This document shows, in pieces, positions 8,487-15,956 of a stretch of 32,747 nt of DNA (the stretch's first letter is position 1; each line of letters starts with the position of its first letter). The stretch comes from Rothia sp. (in: high G+C Gram-positive bacteria) (GTDB lineage: Bacteria; Actinomycetota; Actinomycetes; Actinomycetales; Micrococcaceae): NCBI RefSeq assembly GCF_015265375.1, contig NZ_JABZXW010000020.1:1-32747 (forward strand), written 5' to 3'. The notes under the pieces are model-generated. The model searched no databases. It was not told where the DNA came from and saw only the letters and a list, made by a program, of their open reading frames with translations. Both the position numbers and the translations under genes were made by a program.

Positions 8487-9065
8487 TTAGAAGGGGGGTT
8501 CGTCACTCTGGGATACGCCACTCTGTGCTCCCCCGTTCTGCACCGAAGCACCCGGAGCGGTCACGCCCGACGCTTCCATGTTCTGCTGGGGTGCGTGCGC
8601 AGGGGCATAGTGCTGCGTGTACTGGGGCGCGTCCTGCTGCGCCGGGTTCTGGGGCACCGAGTTCTGCAACGGCGCGCCCTGCATGGCTCCCTCGTTGACC
8701 GTTCGCTTCTCCACGGTGCGGGCGAAGGTGCTCGTGCCGTAGTTCAGGTCGTGGCCAATGCCGAGGGCATCCACTTCTACCGTGGTGCCCTGCGTGCCGT
8801 CTTCGCGGTTCCAGCGGCTAATGCGCTGGCGGCCGCTCACGACCAGCGGCTGCCCCTTCTCAATGGATGTGGCGATGTTCTGCGCGAGGCGGCGGTATGC
8901 TTTCACGGTGTACCAGTTGGTGGTGCCTTCTTTCCAGGTGCCGGTGGCGTCCTGCCAGCGCGGGGTGCTGGCGAGGCGAAAGTTCACGACGGGCACCCCG
9001 TTGGGCAGGGTGCTCAGTGCCGGGTCGGAGGCGGTGAATCCGCGGATCAGGATGGTGTCGCTCAT
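8487..9065 (-). CDS. ssb: Single-stranded DNA-binding protein (SSB paralogue)
   Basis: OB-fold protein that coats single-stranded DNA. The 192 aa comprise an OB domain (about 1-112), seen in the ILIRGF start, LPNGVPVVNFRLASTPRW, NWYTVKAYRRLAQNIATSIEKGQPLVVSGR and EVDALGIGHDL. A Gln-, Ala- and Pro-rich disordered tail follows, ending in SDEPPF, which keeps the acidic, Pro-Phe tip that recruits partner proteins. The start at 9065 has a perfect AAGGAG seven bases away. It lies alone here, not between rpsF and rpsR, so it is probably a second SSB rather than the essential one. That is inference, since the rest of the genome is not visible. The upstream gap carries DnaA-box-like sites. Confidence 0.9.
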   Translation of the reverse strand: MSDTILIRGFTASDPALSTLPNGVPVVNFRLASTPRWQDATGTWKEGTTNWYTVKAYRRLAQNIATSIEKGQPLVVSGRQRISRWNREDGTQGTTVEVDALGIGHDLNYGTSTFARTVEKRTVNEGAMQGAPLQNSVPQNPAQQDAPQYTQHYAPAHAPQQNMEASGVTAPGASVQNGGAQSGVSQSDEPPF

Positions 9066-9411
9066 GGTTTCTCCTTAGAAACTAGTGGATGGGTTCCTTC
9101 ACCTTGCCAGCGCTGAGCCGACCCTGCATCCGGCGGTTACCGATTCTGTGGATAACCTCGCATTTTGCTGTTTTGAGTGCCACCTGTGGATAGAGTTTTT
9201 GAACTTTTCGCCTCGTTTTTTCAAAATTTACCCGTCAGTAGCACGCTCCCTGCAGAAATATGACGACCGCTCCCCACCCGACATCGTGACAGGTATCTCA
9301 GCGGCGGGACGGCTATTTTTGCCCTCAAGTTCACTATTTCAGCTCCGCGCCCTCTATCCTTGATGATGCGGTGCACTCAGCCGCATCCCGTCTACCCGTC
9401 TTGGAGAACCC
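9066..9411. other. Divergent intergenic region with DnaA-box-like sites
   Basis: A 346-base gap between the divergent ssb and nuclease genes. TGTGGATAA at 9147-9155 (reverse of TTATCCACA) sits in the 15-mer CTGTGGATAACCTCG at 9146-9160, which also occurs at 5085-5099. A near match, TGTGGATAG, is at 9185-9193, and the next 40 bases are AT-rich. I see no gene and no confident promoter boxes. Confidence 0.55.
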
Positions 9412-10311
9412 GTGAGCAAAAAGCCCGCGAACAACAACCTGCCCTCCCTGCAGGAACTTCAGCAGCTGCAGCGCAACCTGCCCAAGCTGCCCGATTCGAT
9501 GGACCCGCAGAAGAAGCGCCTCATTTACGGCCTGCTCGCCCTGTTCGCCGTGATCGTGCTGATTATTGGTCTGGTCTACGTGAGCAAGAACGGCGTGGAC
9601 GGCCTGCTCGGCTCCGATAAGAGCACCTCTTCCACCACCGATGATGAAGAGACCAACGTCCAAACCGAAACCCTCGCCGAGGTCAAGAACCCCTACAAGG
9701 CGGTTGACCCCGCAACCGCGCTCGCACCGGATCTGGCGACCGCGAAGAGCGAACTGGCATCCCTGCAGGTGAAGGATCGCGCCTCTAAGAACGGTTACTC
9801 CCGCGACCAGTTCGGCCCCGCCTGGGATGACGTTGACGGCAACAAGTGCAACACCCGCGACGACATTCTGCGCCGCGATCTGACCAACGTCCGTTTCAAG
9901 GTCAGGACCCACGCATGCACCGTCATTACCGGCACCCTGGCTGACCCGTACACCGGCAAGACCATCGAGTTCAAGCGCGGCAAGAAGACCTCCTCTGCGG
10001 TGCAGATTGACCACGTGGTGGCCCTCTCGAACGCATGGCAGACCGGCGCACAGGATTTGACTGCCGAACAGCGCCGCCAGCTGGCGAACGACCCGGAGAA
10101 CCTGCTCGCCGCGGACGGCCCGGCGAACCAGCAGAAGTCCGATGCGGACGCCTCCGAGTGGTTGCCGAGCAACACCGCCTACCGCTGCACCTACGTGGCT
10201 CGTCAGGTGCACGTGAAGGCGAAGTACAAGCTGTGGGTGACCGCGGACGAGAAGAAGGTTATGGAGCGCGTCCTTAACTCCTGCAAGGACACGAACCCCA
10301 CTAAGAAGTAG
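9412..10311 (+). CDS. Membrane-anchored extracellular HNH nuclease, DUF1524/GmrSD C-terminal type
   Basis: Probably a membrane-tethered nuclease facing outward. The GTG at 9412 has GGAG six bases away; 299 aa. A polar N-terminus of about 40 residues precedes one transmembrane helix (LLALFAVIVLIIGLVYV, about 45-61). An Asp/Thr-rich linker and a C-terminal nuclease domain (about 120-299) follow. The domain has the family pattern: SKNGYSRDQFG, DDVDGNKCNTRDDIL, the VQIDHVVALSNAW histidine box and NDPENLL. Four cysteines (in NKCN, HACT, YRCT and NSCK) suggest two disulfides, fitting an external location. Alternatives are nutritional DNase, biofilm DNase or a DNA-uptake helper. The GmrSD restriction role does not apply, since only the C-terminal domain is shared. 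A strong terminator follows. Confidence 0.88.
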   Translation: MSKKPANNNLPSLQELQQLQRNLPKLPDSMDPQKKRLIYGLLALFAVIVLIIGLVYVSKNGVDGLLGSDKSTSSTTDDEETNVQTETLAEVKNPYKAVDPATALAPDLATAKSELASLQVKDRASKNGYSRDQFGPAWDDVDGNKCNTRDDILRRDLTNVRFKVRTHACTVITGTLADPYTGKTIEFKRGKKTSSAVQIDHVVALSNAWQTGAQDLTAEQRRQLANDPENLLAADGPANQQKSDADASEWLPSNTAYRCTYVARQVHVKAKYKLWVTADEKKVMERVLNSCKDTNPTKK

Positions 10312-10377
10312 CCCCGACCAAGAAGTAGTCTCCCGGCACCGCCTCCTTGCGGCGGCGCAAAACGTAAATGCATACAG

Positions 10378-10419
10378 AAAACCGCCCCGCACCCTGAGTT
10401 TAGGGTGCGGGGCGGTTTT
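10378..10419 (+). terminator. Bidirectional terminator between nuclease gene and tRNA-Arg
   Basis: A perfect 18-bp stem (10378-10395 with 10402-10419) and 6-base loop, flanked by A and T runs on both sides. It ends the plus-strand nuclease gene and the minus-strand tRNA-Arg. Confidence 0.9.
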
Positions 10420-10425
10420 TGTTTG

Positions 10426-10501
10426 TGGCGCCCCAGGAGGGAATCGAACCCCCGACCAAGAGATTAGAAGGCTCCTGCTCTATCCTCTGAGCTACTGAGG
10501 C
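10426..10501 (-). tRNA. tRNA-Arg (anticodon UCU)
   Basis: A full cloverleaf on the minus strand with CCA encoded (TGG at 10426-10428). The acceptor stem GCCTCAG pairs with CTGGGGC with one G-U, the D stem is GCTC/GAGC, and the T stem is GGGGG/CCCTC around TTCGATT. The anticodon loop CTTCTAA gives UCU, reading AGA and AGG. Odd: the bottom pair of the anticodon stem (31-39) is a C-U mismatch. A 7-bp inverted repeat CATGAGA/TCTCATG (10516-10538) lies just upstream. Confidence 0.93.
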
Positions 10502-10621
10502 CTTCCTCTAGGGTACATGAGATTTTGAGCCTCTCATGCACCGCGCCTCTACGGGTGGAGGCTGTTCCGCTAGGTTGCACCATCGGGCTACCCAACCAGG
10601 CGGGCACGTTAGGAGTTCGCG

Positions 10622-12295
10622 CTAGGAACCTACCTTGGCGGCTTCGCGTTCTGCCTTCTTCACCTCGCGGCGGCGTGCACGGCGGCTGGATGCGCCGGGG
10701 AATAGCTGCCACCACAGGCGAATCGAGGTGCGGCGAATCTGCGTGGGGTGCAGGCTCACGTACACCAGGCGGCGGGTTGCCGGGTCGAGGGCGACCAGGT
10801 AGATGATGTAGCCCAGGCAGATGACGGTCGCGATGAGTCGACCCATGTCCTGGTTGAAGTCACGCAGGTAGGGCGAAACGTTCAGCTGGTCGCTCACGCC
10901 GTACGCCATGAAGAACAGCGTGGTGATGAAATACCACATGAGCTGGAAGTGCGAGCGCAGGCCGGTTGCGGCGAGCATCGGGATTGCCCAGAGCAGGTAC
11001 CAGGGCTGAATCATGGGGCTGCACAGGAGCATGAACAAGATGGCGAGGCCAGCGTGGCGCACGATGTTGCGGTCGCGTCCGACGAATGCCATTGCTACCG
11101 CGCCGAGCATGCCGATGCCCTTGCCGACGGTCTCGATGAGCTTGCGGATGACCTCGAAGGCGTCGCCCTGAACGAACAGGGATGCGGCGCCGATGACCAG
11201 GCCGAAGGGGGTGTACCAGATGTACTGGCCGCCGGTGGTGGACAGTGCCTTGATCCAACCGAATTCCAGTCCGGTTGCCCAGCCCATGAGCGCCATTTCG
11301 GCGAGCAGCAGCACGCCGGAGAGCGCCCAGAACACGAACTTGCGCGGCCAGGAGGCGTTCTTACCCGCCCAGAGCAGACCCACGAAGGGCAGCACCACGA
11401 GGGCGAGCGGCTTGACGGCAACACCGAGGGCTACGAAGGTCACACCGAGGGGTCCACCCCATCGGGTGTCGCGGTAGCGCTTGGCGTAGTAGAGGCCGCC
11501 GAGCATGAACATGGTCATGAGCGAGTCGTTGTGGCCGCTGGCAATGAACGATGCGATGAACAGCGGGTTCGGGCCGATCTGCCAGAGGGCGCGGACCTGG
11601 TTGAAGCCGTGCGCCTGGGCGAGCTTTGCCACGTAGTAGAGGATTCCGATAACCGCGAGTACGGAGAGCAGGCGGAAGTAGAAGAGGGAGAGGTCGATAT
11701 TCTCCCCCGCCAGGCGCACAATCCACTCTTCGAGTTTGAGGGAGACCGGCCCGTACGGGGGCGGGGATTCCGCCCACATGGGGTCCGCGCCGTTCTGCAT
11801 GAAGTTCGAAATTTCGGAGACTCCGTGCTTGTACGGGTTGAGTCCGTGCGCCATGACCATGCCCTGACCGTAGTAGGAGAACATGTCGCGGCTGTAGATG
11901 GTGAAGGCGAAAATCTGCGGCAGGGACCAGCTGGCGGTGACGGCAATCATCCAGCGCATGGCGTTGGGTTCGTTCCAGTCGCCCATTTTCTGGTAGATGC
12001 GCAGCCATTCGCGGCACATAATCATGGCGCCGAGGGCGAGCAGGATAATGCCGGTAATGACCCATGCGGCTTCGAATCGGATGGCGCGGATAATCTCGTA
12101 GCGCCAGAAGTTGGAGCTGTCGGCGAGCCAGCCGACGGCGTAGGAGCCGAGGGTGACCATGATGGAGCCGATGGTGCCGATAATCAGCGTGCGCAGACGG
12201 TGATTATTGACGTAGTCCAAGAGTTTGGGTGAGAGGGGTGCGTCGTGTGCGCCGGAGGTGGTGAGCCGGTGTGCTAGCTCCTTTGGTGCGCGCAT
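10622..12295 (-). CDS. mptB: MptB-like alpha-1,6-mannosyltransferase, polyprenyl-phosphomannose dependent
   Basis: Integral membrane GT-C glycosyltransferase, probably extending the alpha-1,6-mannan backbone of lipomannan from a polyprenyl-phosphate-mannose donor outside the membrane. The ATG at 12295 follows AAAGGGAG; a longer upstream reading lacks homology-like sequence. 557 aa with about a dozen hydrophobic helices. The acidic first-loop region is seen as YSRDMFSYYGQG, GLNPYKHGV and ESPPPYGPVS, typical of MptA/MptB enzymes. IASGHNDSLM and SPMIQPWYLLW are also family-like. The C-terminus is strongly basic and cytosolic. Micrococcaceae such as Micrococcus make lipomannan, which fits. Another mannosyltransferase of the same superfamily remains possible. 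It is divergent from orn. Confidence 0.8.
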   Translation of the reverse strand: MRAPKELAHRLTTSGAHDAPLSPKLLDYVNNHRLRTLIIGTIGSIMVTLGSYAVGWLADSSNFWRYEIIRAIRFEAAWVITGIILLALGAMIMCREWLRIYQKMGDWNEPNAMRWMIAVTASWSLPQIFAFTIYSRDMFSYYGQGMVMAHGLNPYKHGVSEISNFMQNGADPMWAESPPPYGPVSLKLEEWIVRLAGENIDLSLFYFRLLSVLAVIGILYYVAKLAQAHGFNQVRALWQIGPNPLFIASFIASGHNDSLMTMFMLGGLYYAKRYRDTRWGGPLGVTFVALGVAVKPLALVVLPFVGLLWAGKNASWPRKFVFWALSGVLLLAEMALMGWATGLEFGWIKALSTTGGQYIWYTPFGLVIGAASLFVQGDAFEVIRKLIETVGKGIGMLGAVAMAFVGRDRNIVRHAGLAILFMLLCSPMIQPWYLLWAIPMLAATGLRSHFQLMWYFITTLFFMAYGVSDQLNVSPYLRDFNQDMGRLIATVICLGYIIYLVALDPATRRLVYVSLHPTQIRRTSIRLWWQLFPGASSRRARRREVKKAEREAAKVGS

Positions 12296-12331
12296 AACTC
12301 CCTTTCTGTCTGCATCGTCGTTCTGGTTTTT

Positions 12332-12337
12332 ATCATA
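12332..12337 (-). promoter_or_regulatory. Possible -10 box of mptB
   Basis: TATGAT on the minus strand lies about 37 bases before the mptB start; no clear -35 is seen. The rest of the mptB-orn gap (12296-12524) holds only a short direct repeat, CATCGGTGGG at 12404-12413 and 12416-12425. Confidence 0.3.
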
Positions 12338-12524
12338 CCCGAGCGGCTCTGAGCACCCGGCGGATTCACTGTTGCGGTAGAACTGGCGGACAGGTGGCGA
12401 GCGCATCGGTGGGTACATCGGTGGGCGCATCCGCTCCCCTATTTCTGGTCGGCTGAGCATACTGCGTGTGCTTTTATGACAGGCGGGGAGGCTGGTCGGC
12501 GGTGTTTGGGGGTAGAGTGGGAGG

Positions 12525-13211
12525 GTGAGTATTTCTAGTGAACGTATTGTATGGATTGACTGCGAGATGACCGGCCTGGACGTAGAGAATGACGCTCTCG
12601 TCGAGGTGGGTGTTCTGGTCACGGATGCCGATTTGAACATTCTGGGTTCTGGCGTTGAGTTCGTCATTAAGCCCGGTGATGAGTCTCCTGCCGGTGCGCT
12701 GGAGAACATGAATGACTTTGTCCGTTCGATGCATGAGGCGTCGGGTCTGCTGCCCGATATTGAGCACGGTGTGTCAATGGATTACGCGCAGGAGCAGGTG
12801 CTTCGTTACATCAAGAAGTATGTTCCGGTGGCGGGCAAGGCGCAGCTGGGCGGCAACTCGGTGGGCATGGATAAGCGTTTCTTGGAGCGTTACATGCCCG
12901 AGGTCATGGCGCACCTTCACTACCGTGTGATTGATGTGTCGACCATTAAGGAGCTGGCGGCGCGCTGGTACCCGGCGGCTCGTCATAGCGCCCCGGCGAA
13001 GACCGGTAACCACCGTGCGCTGGGTGATATCAAGGACTCGATTGATGAGTTGAAGTATTACCGCCGCGCCATTTTTGTGCCGCAGGGCCCGGATGCGATT
13101 GCTTCAGCGCAGATTGCGCGTGAGGTGGAGGCTGAGCGTGCCGCACGCGAGGCTGCTGAGCGCGAGGCTGAGGCATCCACTTCTGAGGCGGCTGAGGCAT
13201 CCGAGGCGTAA
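12525..13211 (+). CDS. orn: Oligoribonuclease (DEDDh 3'-5' exonuclease)
   Basis: Degrades 2-5 nt RNA fragments, and pGpG, to mononucleotides. 228 aa. Exonuclease motifs are complete: IVWIDCEMTGLD (Asp12, Glu14), NSVGMDKRFLERYMP (Asp116), and HRALGDIKDSIDELKYYR with the catalytic His163 and Asp168. A Glu/Ala-rich coiled-coil-like tail of about 35 residues extends the usual 180-200 aa. The start is a GTG at 12525 with GGGAGG directly touching it, an unusually short spacing; no better in-frame start exists. tRNA-His follows, a linkage common in actinobacteria. Confidence 0.96.
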   Translation: MSISSERIVWIDCEMTGLDVENDALVEVGVLVTDADLNILGSGVEFVIKPGDESPAGALENMNDFVRSMHEASGLLPDIEHGVSMDYAQEQVLRYIKKYVPVAGKAQLGGNSVGMDKRFLERYMPEVMAHLHYRVIDVSTIKELAARWYPAARHSAPAKTGNHRALGDIKDSIDELKYYRRAIFVPQGPDAIASAQIAREVEAERAAREAAEREAEASTSEAAEASEA

Positions 13212-13245
13212 GCACGACATGTAACGAGCATCACGGCTTTTCAAC

Positions 13246-13274
13246 TTGGCAGGTTTCTGAATCTCCTGTACAGT
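13246..13274 (+). promoter_or_regulatory. Promoter of tRNA-His
   Basis: TTGGCA (13246-13251), exactly 17 bases of spacer, then TACAGT (13269-13274): a good housekeeping sigma promoter. Expected transcript start is about 36 bases before the tRNA. Confidence 0.65.
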
Positions 13275-13316
13275 AGTATCCGTTGCATATCGCAAGGGAA
13301 ACCAAGCGAAGCACAT

Positions 13317-13390
13317 GGTGGTCGTAGCTCAGTTGGCAGAGCGCCTGGTTGTGGTCCAGGAGGTCGCGGGTTCAACCCCCGTCGATCACC
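13317..13390 (+). tRNA. tRNA-His (anticodon GUG)
   Basis: Cloverleaf with acceptor GTGGTCG/CGATCAC, D stem GCTC/GAGC, anticodon stem CCTGG/CCAGG around loop TTGTGGT (GUG), and T stem GCGGG/CCCGT. The extra G at position -1 (13317) faces C73 (13390), the hallmark of tRNA-His. The 3' CCA is not encoded (CCCG follows). Confidence 0.97.
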
Positions 13391-13396
13391 CCGATG

Positions 13397-13432
13397 GAAA
13401 GGGTCGTTATGGTTATCCGTAACGACCCTTTC
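13397..13432 (+). terminator. Hairpin terminator after tRNA-His
   Basis: A perfect 13-bp stem GAAAGGGTCGTTA/TAACGACCCTTTC with a 10-base loop lies 7 bases after the tRNA. The T-run is short. Confidence 0.7.
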
Positions 13433-13522
13433 GCTTACCCTCAATCCGGTTCACCCACACACGGTGTACCCGGCAAGTTCCCGTTCAACAGTTCCCATTC
13501 AACACAAGCAAAGGATAATTCC

Positions 13523-14095
13523 GTGGCTATTCGCCCCATCGTTATTCACGGCAACCCCGTTCTGCACCGCCCCGCGGCACCCGTCACCGAGTTTAATGAT
13601 GAGCTCAAGGAGCTCGTGGCTGACATGTACGAAACCATGGACGCATCCAACGGTGTAGGCCTGGCGGCACCGCAGATTGGTGTGGGCCTGCGCATCTTCA
13701 CCTACAAGATGGAGAATGAGGACGGCGTTCCCCCGCGCGGCTGCATCATCAACCCGGTACTGACCCTGGGCAAGATTTCTACCGCTGACCCGGACCCGTA
13801 CGAGGAGGAAGAGGGCTGCCTGTCCTTCCCCGGTTACGGCTTCCCCCTCAAGCGCGCCGAGTGGGTGACCGTGAACGGTCTTGACGAGCACGGCAACCCC
13901 GTCCACTTTGAGGCGACCGGCTGGTTCGCACGCTGCATGCAGCACGAGACCGATCACCTGGACGGCAAGCTGTACGTGAACCGCCTAAATAAGAAGTGGA
14001 CCAGCAAGATGAAGAAGGTCGTGAAGAAGGAAGGCTGGACCGTCGACGGTAACTCGTGGATGCCCGGCGTGGATCCGGACCCCTTCGGTCACTAA
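13523..14095 (+). CDS. def: Peptide deformylase
   Basis: Metalloenzyme that removes the formyl group from the N-terminal methionine of new proteins. The start is the GTG at 13523 (190 aa) with AAAGGA nine bases upstream. Upstream in-frame codons run through the tRNA-His terminator and are not coding. All three family motifs are intact: GVGLAAPQIG (about 44-53), EEGCLSFPGY with metal-binding Cys99, and QHETDHLDGKLY with His141, Glu142 and His145. The C-terminal extension after the third motif is typical of actinobacterial enzymes. It is monocistronic and ends at a strong bidirectional terminator shared with rnpB. Confidence 0.97.
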   Translation: MAIRPIVIHGNPVLHRPAAPVTEFNDELKELVADMYETMDASNGVGLAAPQIGVGLRIFTYKMENEDGVPPRGCIINPVLTLGKISTADPDPYEEEEGCLSFPGYGFPLKRAEWVTVNGLDEHGNPVHFEATGWFARCMQHETDHLDGKLYVNRLNKKWTSKMKKVVKKEGWTVDGNSWMPGVDPDPFGH

Positions 14096-14160
14096 TCGCT
14101 GGCTCACCCAAGTTTCAGAGCCTCTCCAGCTTTTCGGCAGAGGACTCTTAGACAGAACTT

Positions 14161-14211
14161 AAAACGAAGACCGCGAATGCACTCTCAAGGCGCATTCGCG
14201 GTCTTCGTTTT
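14161..14211. terminator. Bidirectional terminator shared by def and rnpB
   Basis: A perfect 20-bp stem (14161-14180 with 14192-14211) with A and T runs at its two ends. It terminates def on the plus strand and rnpB on the minus strand. Just beyond it is a short imperfect direct repeat, TTTTCCCATCAGCC (14208-14221) and TTTTCCATCAGCC (14229-14241). Confidence 0.9.
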
Positions 14212-14250
14212 CCCATCAGCCGATGATGTTTTCCATCAGCCAACGGTAGC

Positions 14251-14664
14251 GTGAAACGGGTCATCCTATGAGCCGGGTTCTGTCTAAAACGCCGCCCGAA
14301 GGGGCGTTTCGAGGCAATCATCTATCTAGAACGTACGTTGCCGCACGTCTCAAGCAGCCTACCCGAATACGCACCCCACCTCCGTGAAGGAAGCTGACGG
14401 GGATCGGGCGCACTACCCTACCATGGCGTATTCTGTTTGACCTTGCTCCGAATGGGGTTTACCTAGCCGGGCACGTCACCGCGCCCGCTGGTGGTCTCTT
14501 ACACCACCCTTTCACCCTTACCGCGGTGAACCGCGGCGGTTTACTTTCTGTGGCACTGGCCTGCGGGTTACCCCGAGTGGATGTTATCCACCATCCTGTG
14601 CTGTGGAGCCCGGACTTTCCTCGAAACACGTGTGCCTCGCGATTGCCCAGACGGCCCGTTTCAC
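14251..14664 (-). ncRNA. rnpB: RNase P RNA (bacterial type A)
   Basis: Catalytic RNA that makes the 5' end of tRNAs. On the minus strand the hallmark GAGGAAAGTCCGGGCTCC near the 5' end is present, and the 3' part runs into the conserved CCGGCTCATAGGATGACC-like segment. The terminal helix P1 pairs GTGAAACGGG (14664-14655) with CCCGTTTCAC (14260-14251), which sets both ends at about 414 nt, normal for type A. A perfect TATAAT lies just upstream. The terminator follows about 40 bases after the 3' end. Confidence 0.95.
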
Positions 14665-14671
14665 CCAACCC

Positions 14672-14677
14672 ATTATA
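14672..14677 (-). promoter_or_regulatory. -10 box of rnpB promoter
   Basis: TATAAT on the minus strand, seven bases from the inferred 5' end of RNase P RNA. No good -35 is seen. It overlaps the divergent yaaA control region. Confidence 0.6.
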
Positions 14678-14731
14678 CGCATACCCCTGGCGGCGGCTAT
14701 TTTCCGGGTCCATCTCGCGGGTATGCAGGAA

Positions 14732-14785
14732 CCTCGCAACTACACTGCGCCTCGTAGCTACACTGCGTCTCGCGGGTACACTGGA
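14732..14785 (+). repeat. Three tandem 18-bp repeats upstream of yaaA
   Basis: Three copies (14732-14749, 14750-14767, 14768-14785) follow the pattern yCTCGyrrsTACACTGsG. Each carries TACACT, a possible -10 box. The last TACACT (14777-14782) is seven bases from the yaaA ATG, a spacing that would give a leaderless mRNA. Confidence 0.7.
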
Positions 14786-14788
14786 GAG

Positions 14789-15580
14789 ATGCTGATTCTT
14801 CTTCCCCCGTCCGAAGGTAAAACCCCCGCCCCCGCAGGCAACGCGCCCGTATGCTTCGCTGACCTTTCGTTCCCTGAGCTGACTGCCGAGCGTGAGAGCG
14901 TCCTGGAGGAGTTGGCGGCAGTTAGCTCGGGCCCCGATGCTCTCGCGGAGCTCAAGGTGGGCGCATCCCTCGAGGCAGAGGTGGAACGCAATACGCGCCT
15001 GCTCACCGAACCTGCACAGCCCGCAATTTGCACCTACACGGGTGTGCTCTTTGAGGCGCTGGACTATGCGAGTTTCTCCCCCGCTGAACGCGATGCTGCG
15101 CACTGGTCGCTACTGATTTCTTCTGCACTGTGGGGTGTTTTACGCCCCGAGGATGCAATTCCCGCCTATCGCCTGTCCATGGGCGTGAAGCTGGGTTCGA
15201 TTGGTGCGCTCGCCTCCTTCTGGAAGGGCGCGCTGGGTACTGCCCTGGAGTCGACTGCGAAGGACCAGCTGATTCTGGACTGCCGTTCTGCCGCCTACGC
15301 GAAGTCGTGGGTGACTCCCCCGTCGCAGACTCTGGCGGTTCGTGTGGAGCGTGTCGCGGCTGATGGGTCGCGTAAGGTTGTCTCGCACATGGCGAAGCAT
15401 TACCGTGGCTTGTTTGCGCGCTACCTGATTCAGTCGGGTTTGGCGGCTCGTCCTATTGATGGCTCCACGGCGGGTATTGCCGAATTTTTGGAGGCGGTCA
15501 GCGAGGACTGGTCGGTGGAGTGCACCCTGCCGACGGCGCGTAAGGCGGGTGTTTTGACGCTGCTGGTGCATGAGCAGTAG
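14789..15580 (+). CDS. yaaA: YaaA family protein (DUF328, peroxide stress)
   Basis: Members lower free iron and DNA damage under peroxide stress in Escherichia coli; the fold can bind DNA. The start is the ATG at 14789 (263 aa), since the family begins MLILLPPSEGKT. An in-frame ATG at 14723 would translate the 18-bp repeats into a PRNYTA-like hexapeptide repeat and is less likely. Family features include YTGVLFEALDY, LISSALWGVLRPEDAIPAYRLSMG, ILDCRS, and SHMAKHYRGLFARYL near the end. GGAG sits only two bases before the ATG, and a -10-like TACACT just before that, so the transcript may be leaderless. Confidence 0.88.
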   Translation: MLILLPPSEGKTPAPAGNAPVCFADLSFPELTAERESVLEELAAVSSGPDALAELKVGASLEAEVERNTRLLTEPAQPAICTYTGVLFEALDYASFSPAERDAAHWSLLISSALWGVLRPEDAIPAYRLSMGVKLGSIGALASFWKGALGTALESTAKDQLILDCRSAAYAKSWVTPPSQTLAVRVERVAADGSRKVVSHMAKHYRGLFARYLIQSGLAARPIDGSTAGIAEFLEAVSEDWSVECTLPTARKAGVLTLLVHEQ

Positions 15581-15956
15581 GTTGCCCAACTATTTATTTC
15601 CTCTTATTTTTTGCATCATATTGAAAATTTTTTAACTATTTTTCTAGGGGCTTAAATCTGTATTACCCCTTGTAAAACCACATTTCCCCACATTTTAGGG
15701 GTAGCTTTTGATGAGCAGAGAAGGCGGTTAGTGTCTAGCTATCCGCCTTCTTTTTGCGAGTAAAAATGTTTATAGTGTTAAACGTCTCGCCATTGGTGGC
15801 GGGTATTTCACTCACTAACATTCACATTTTCAACTCAACACACATGGAAACACGTCACGCCACGTACGTATAGCAAACGACTAGAGGCTTACCCAATGGT
15901 TATTGGTTTGCTAGCGTAGAAGTAACCACTCAGAAACACATCGATGGGACAACGTT
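15581..15956. other. Intergenic region: yaaA terminator and SLH-1 leader
   Basis: It holds the terminator at 15720-15755. A -10-like TATAGT is at 15771-15776. A nested inverted repeat pairs TAGCAAAC (15871-15878) with GTTTGCTA (15906-15913), with CCAAT/ATTGG (15893-15897, 15902-15906) inside. A motif CCACTCAGAAAC about 32 bases before the SLH-1 start is shared with other genes of the array. Confidence 0.5.
15720..15755 (+). terminator. Intrinsic terminator after yaaA
   Basis: GAAGGCGG (15720-15727) pairs with CCGCCTTC (15743-15750), followed by TTTTT. It separates yaaA from the SLH array. Confidence 0.85.

Noticed and set aside
9412..10311. GmrSD-type restriction enzyme
   Set aside because: Only the C-terminal nuclease domain is shared; the protein has a membrane anchor and paired cysteines and lacks the N-terminal NTPase-like domain.
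9334..10392. Minus-strand frame (352 codons) opposite the HNH nuclease
   Set aside because: It runs through the bidirectional terminator and mirrors a clearly coding plus-strand gene.
10748..12232. Plus-strand frame (494 codons) opposite mptB
   Set aside because: His/Glu/Asp-rich composition is typical of an antisense shadow of a membrane-protein gene; mptB itself is recognisable.
14585..14605. DnaA-like GTTATCCACC in the RNase P gene
   Set aside because: It is part of the conserved RNase P RNA sequence and not an exact box.
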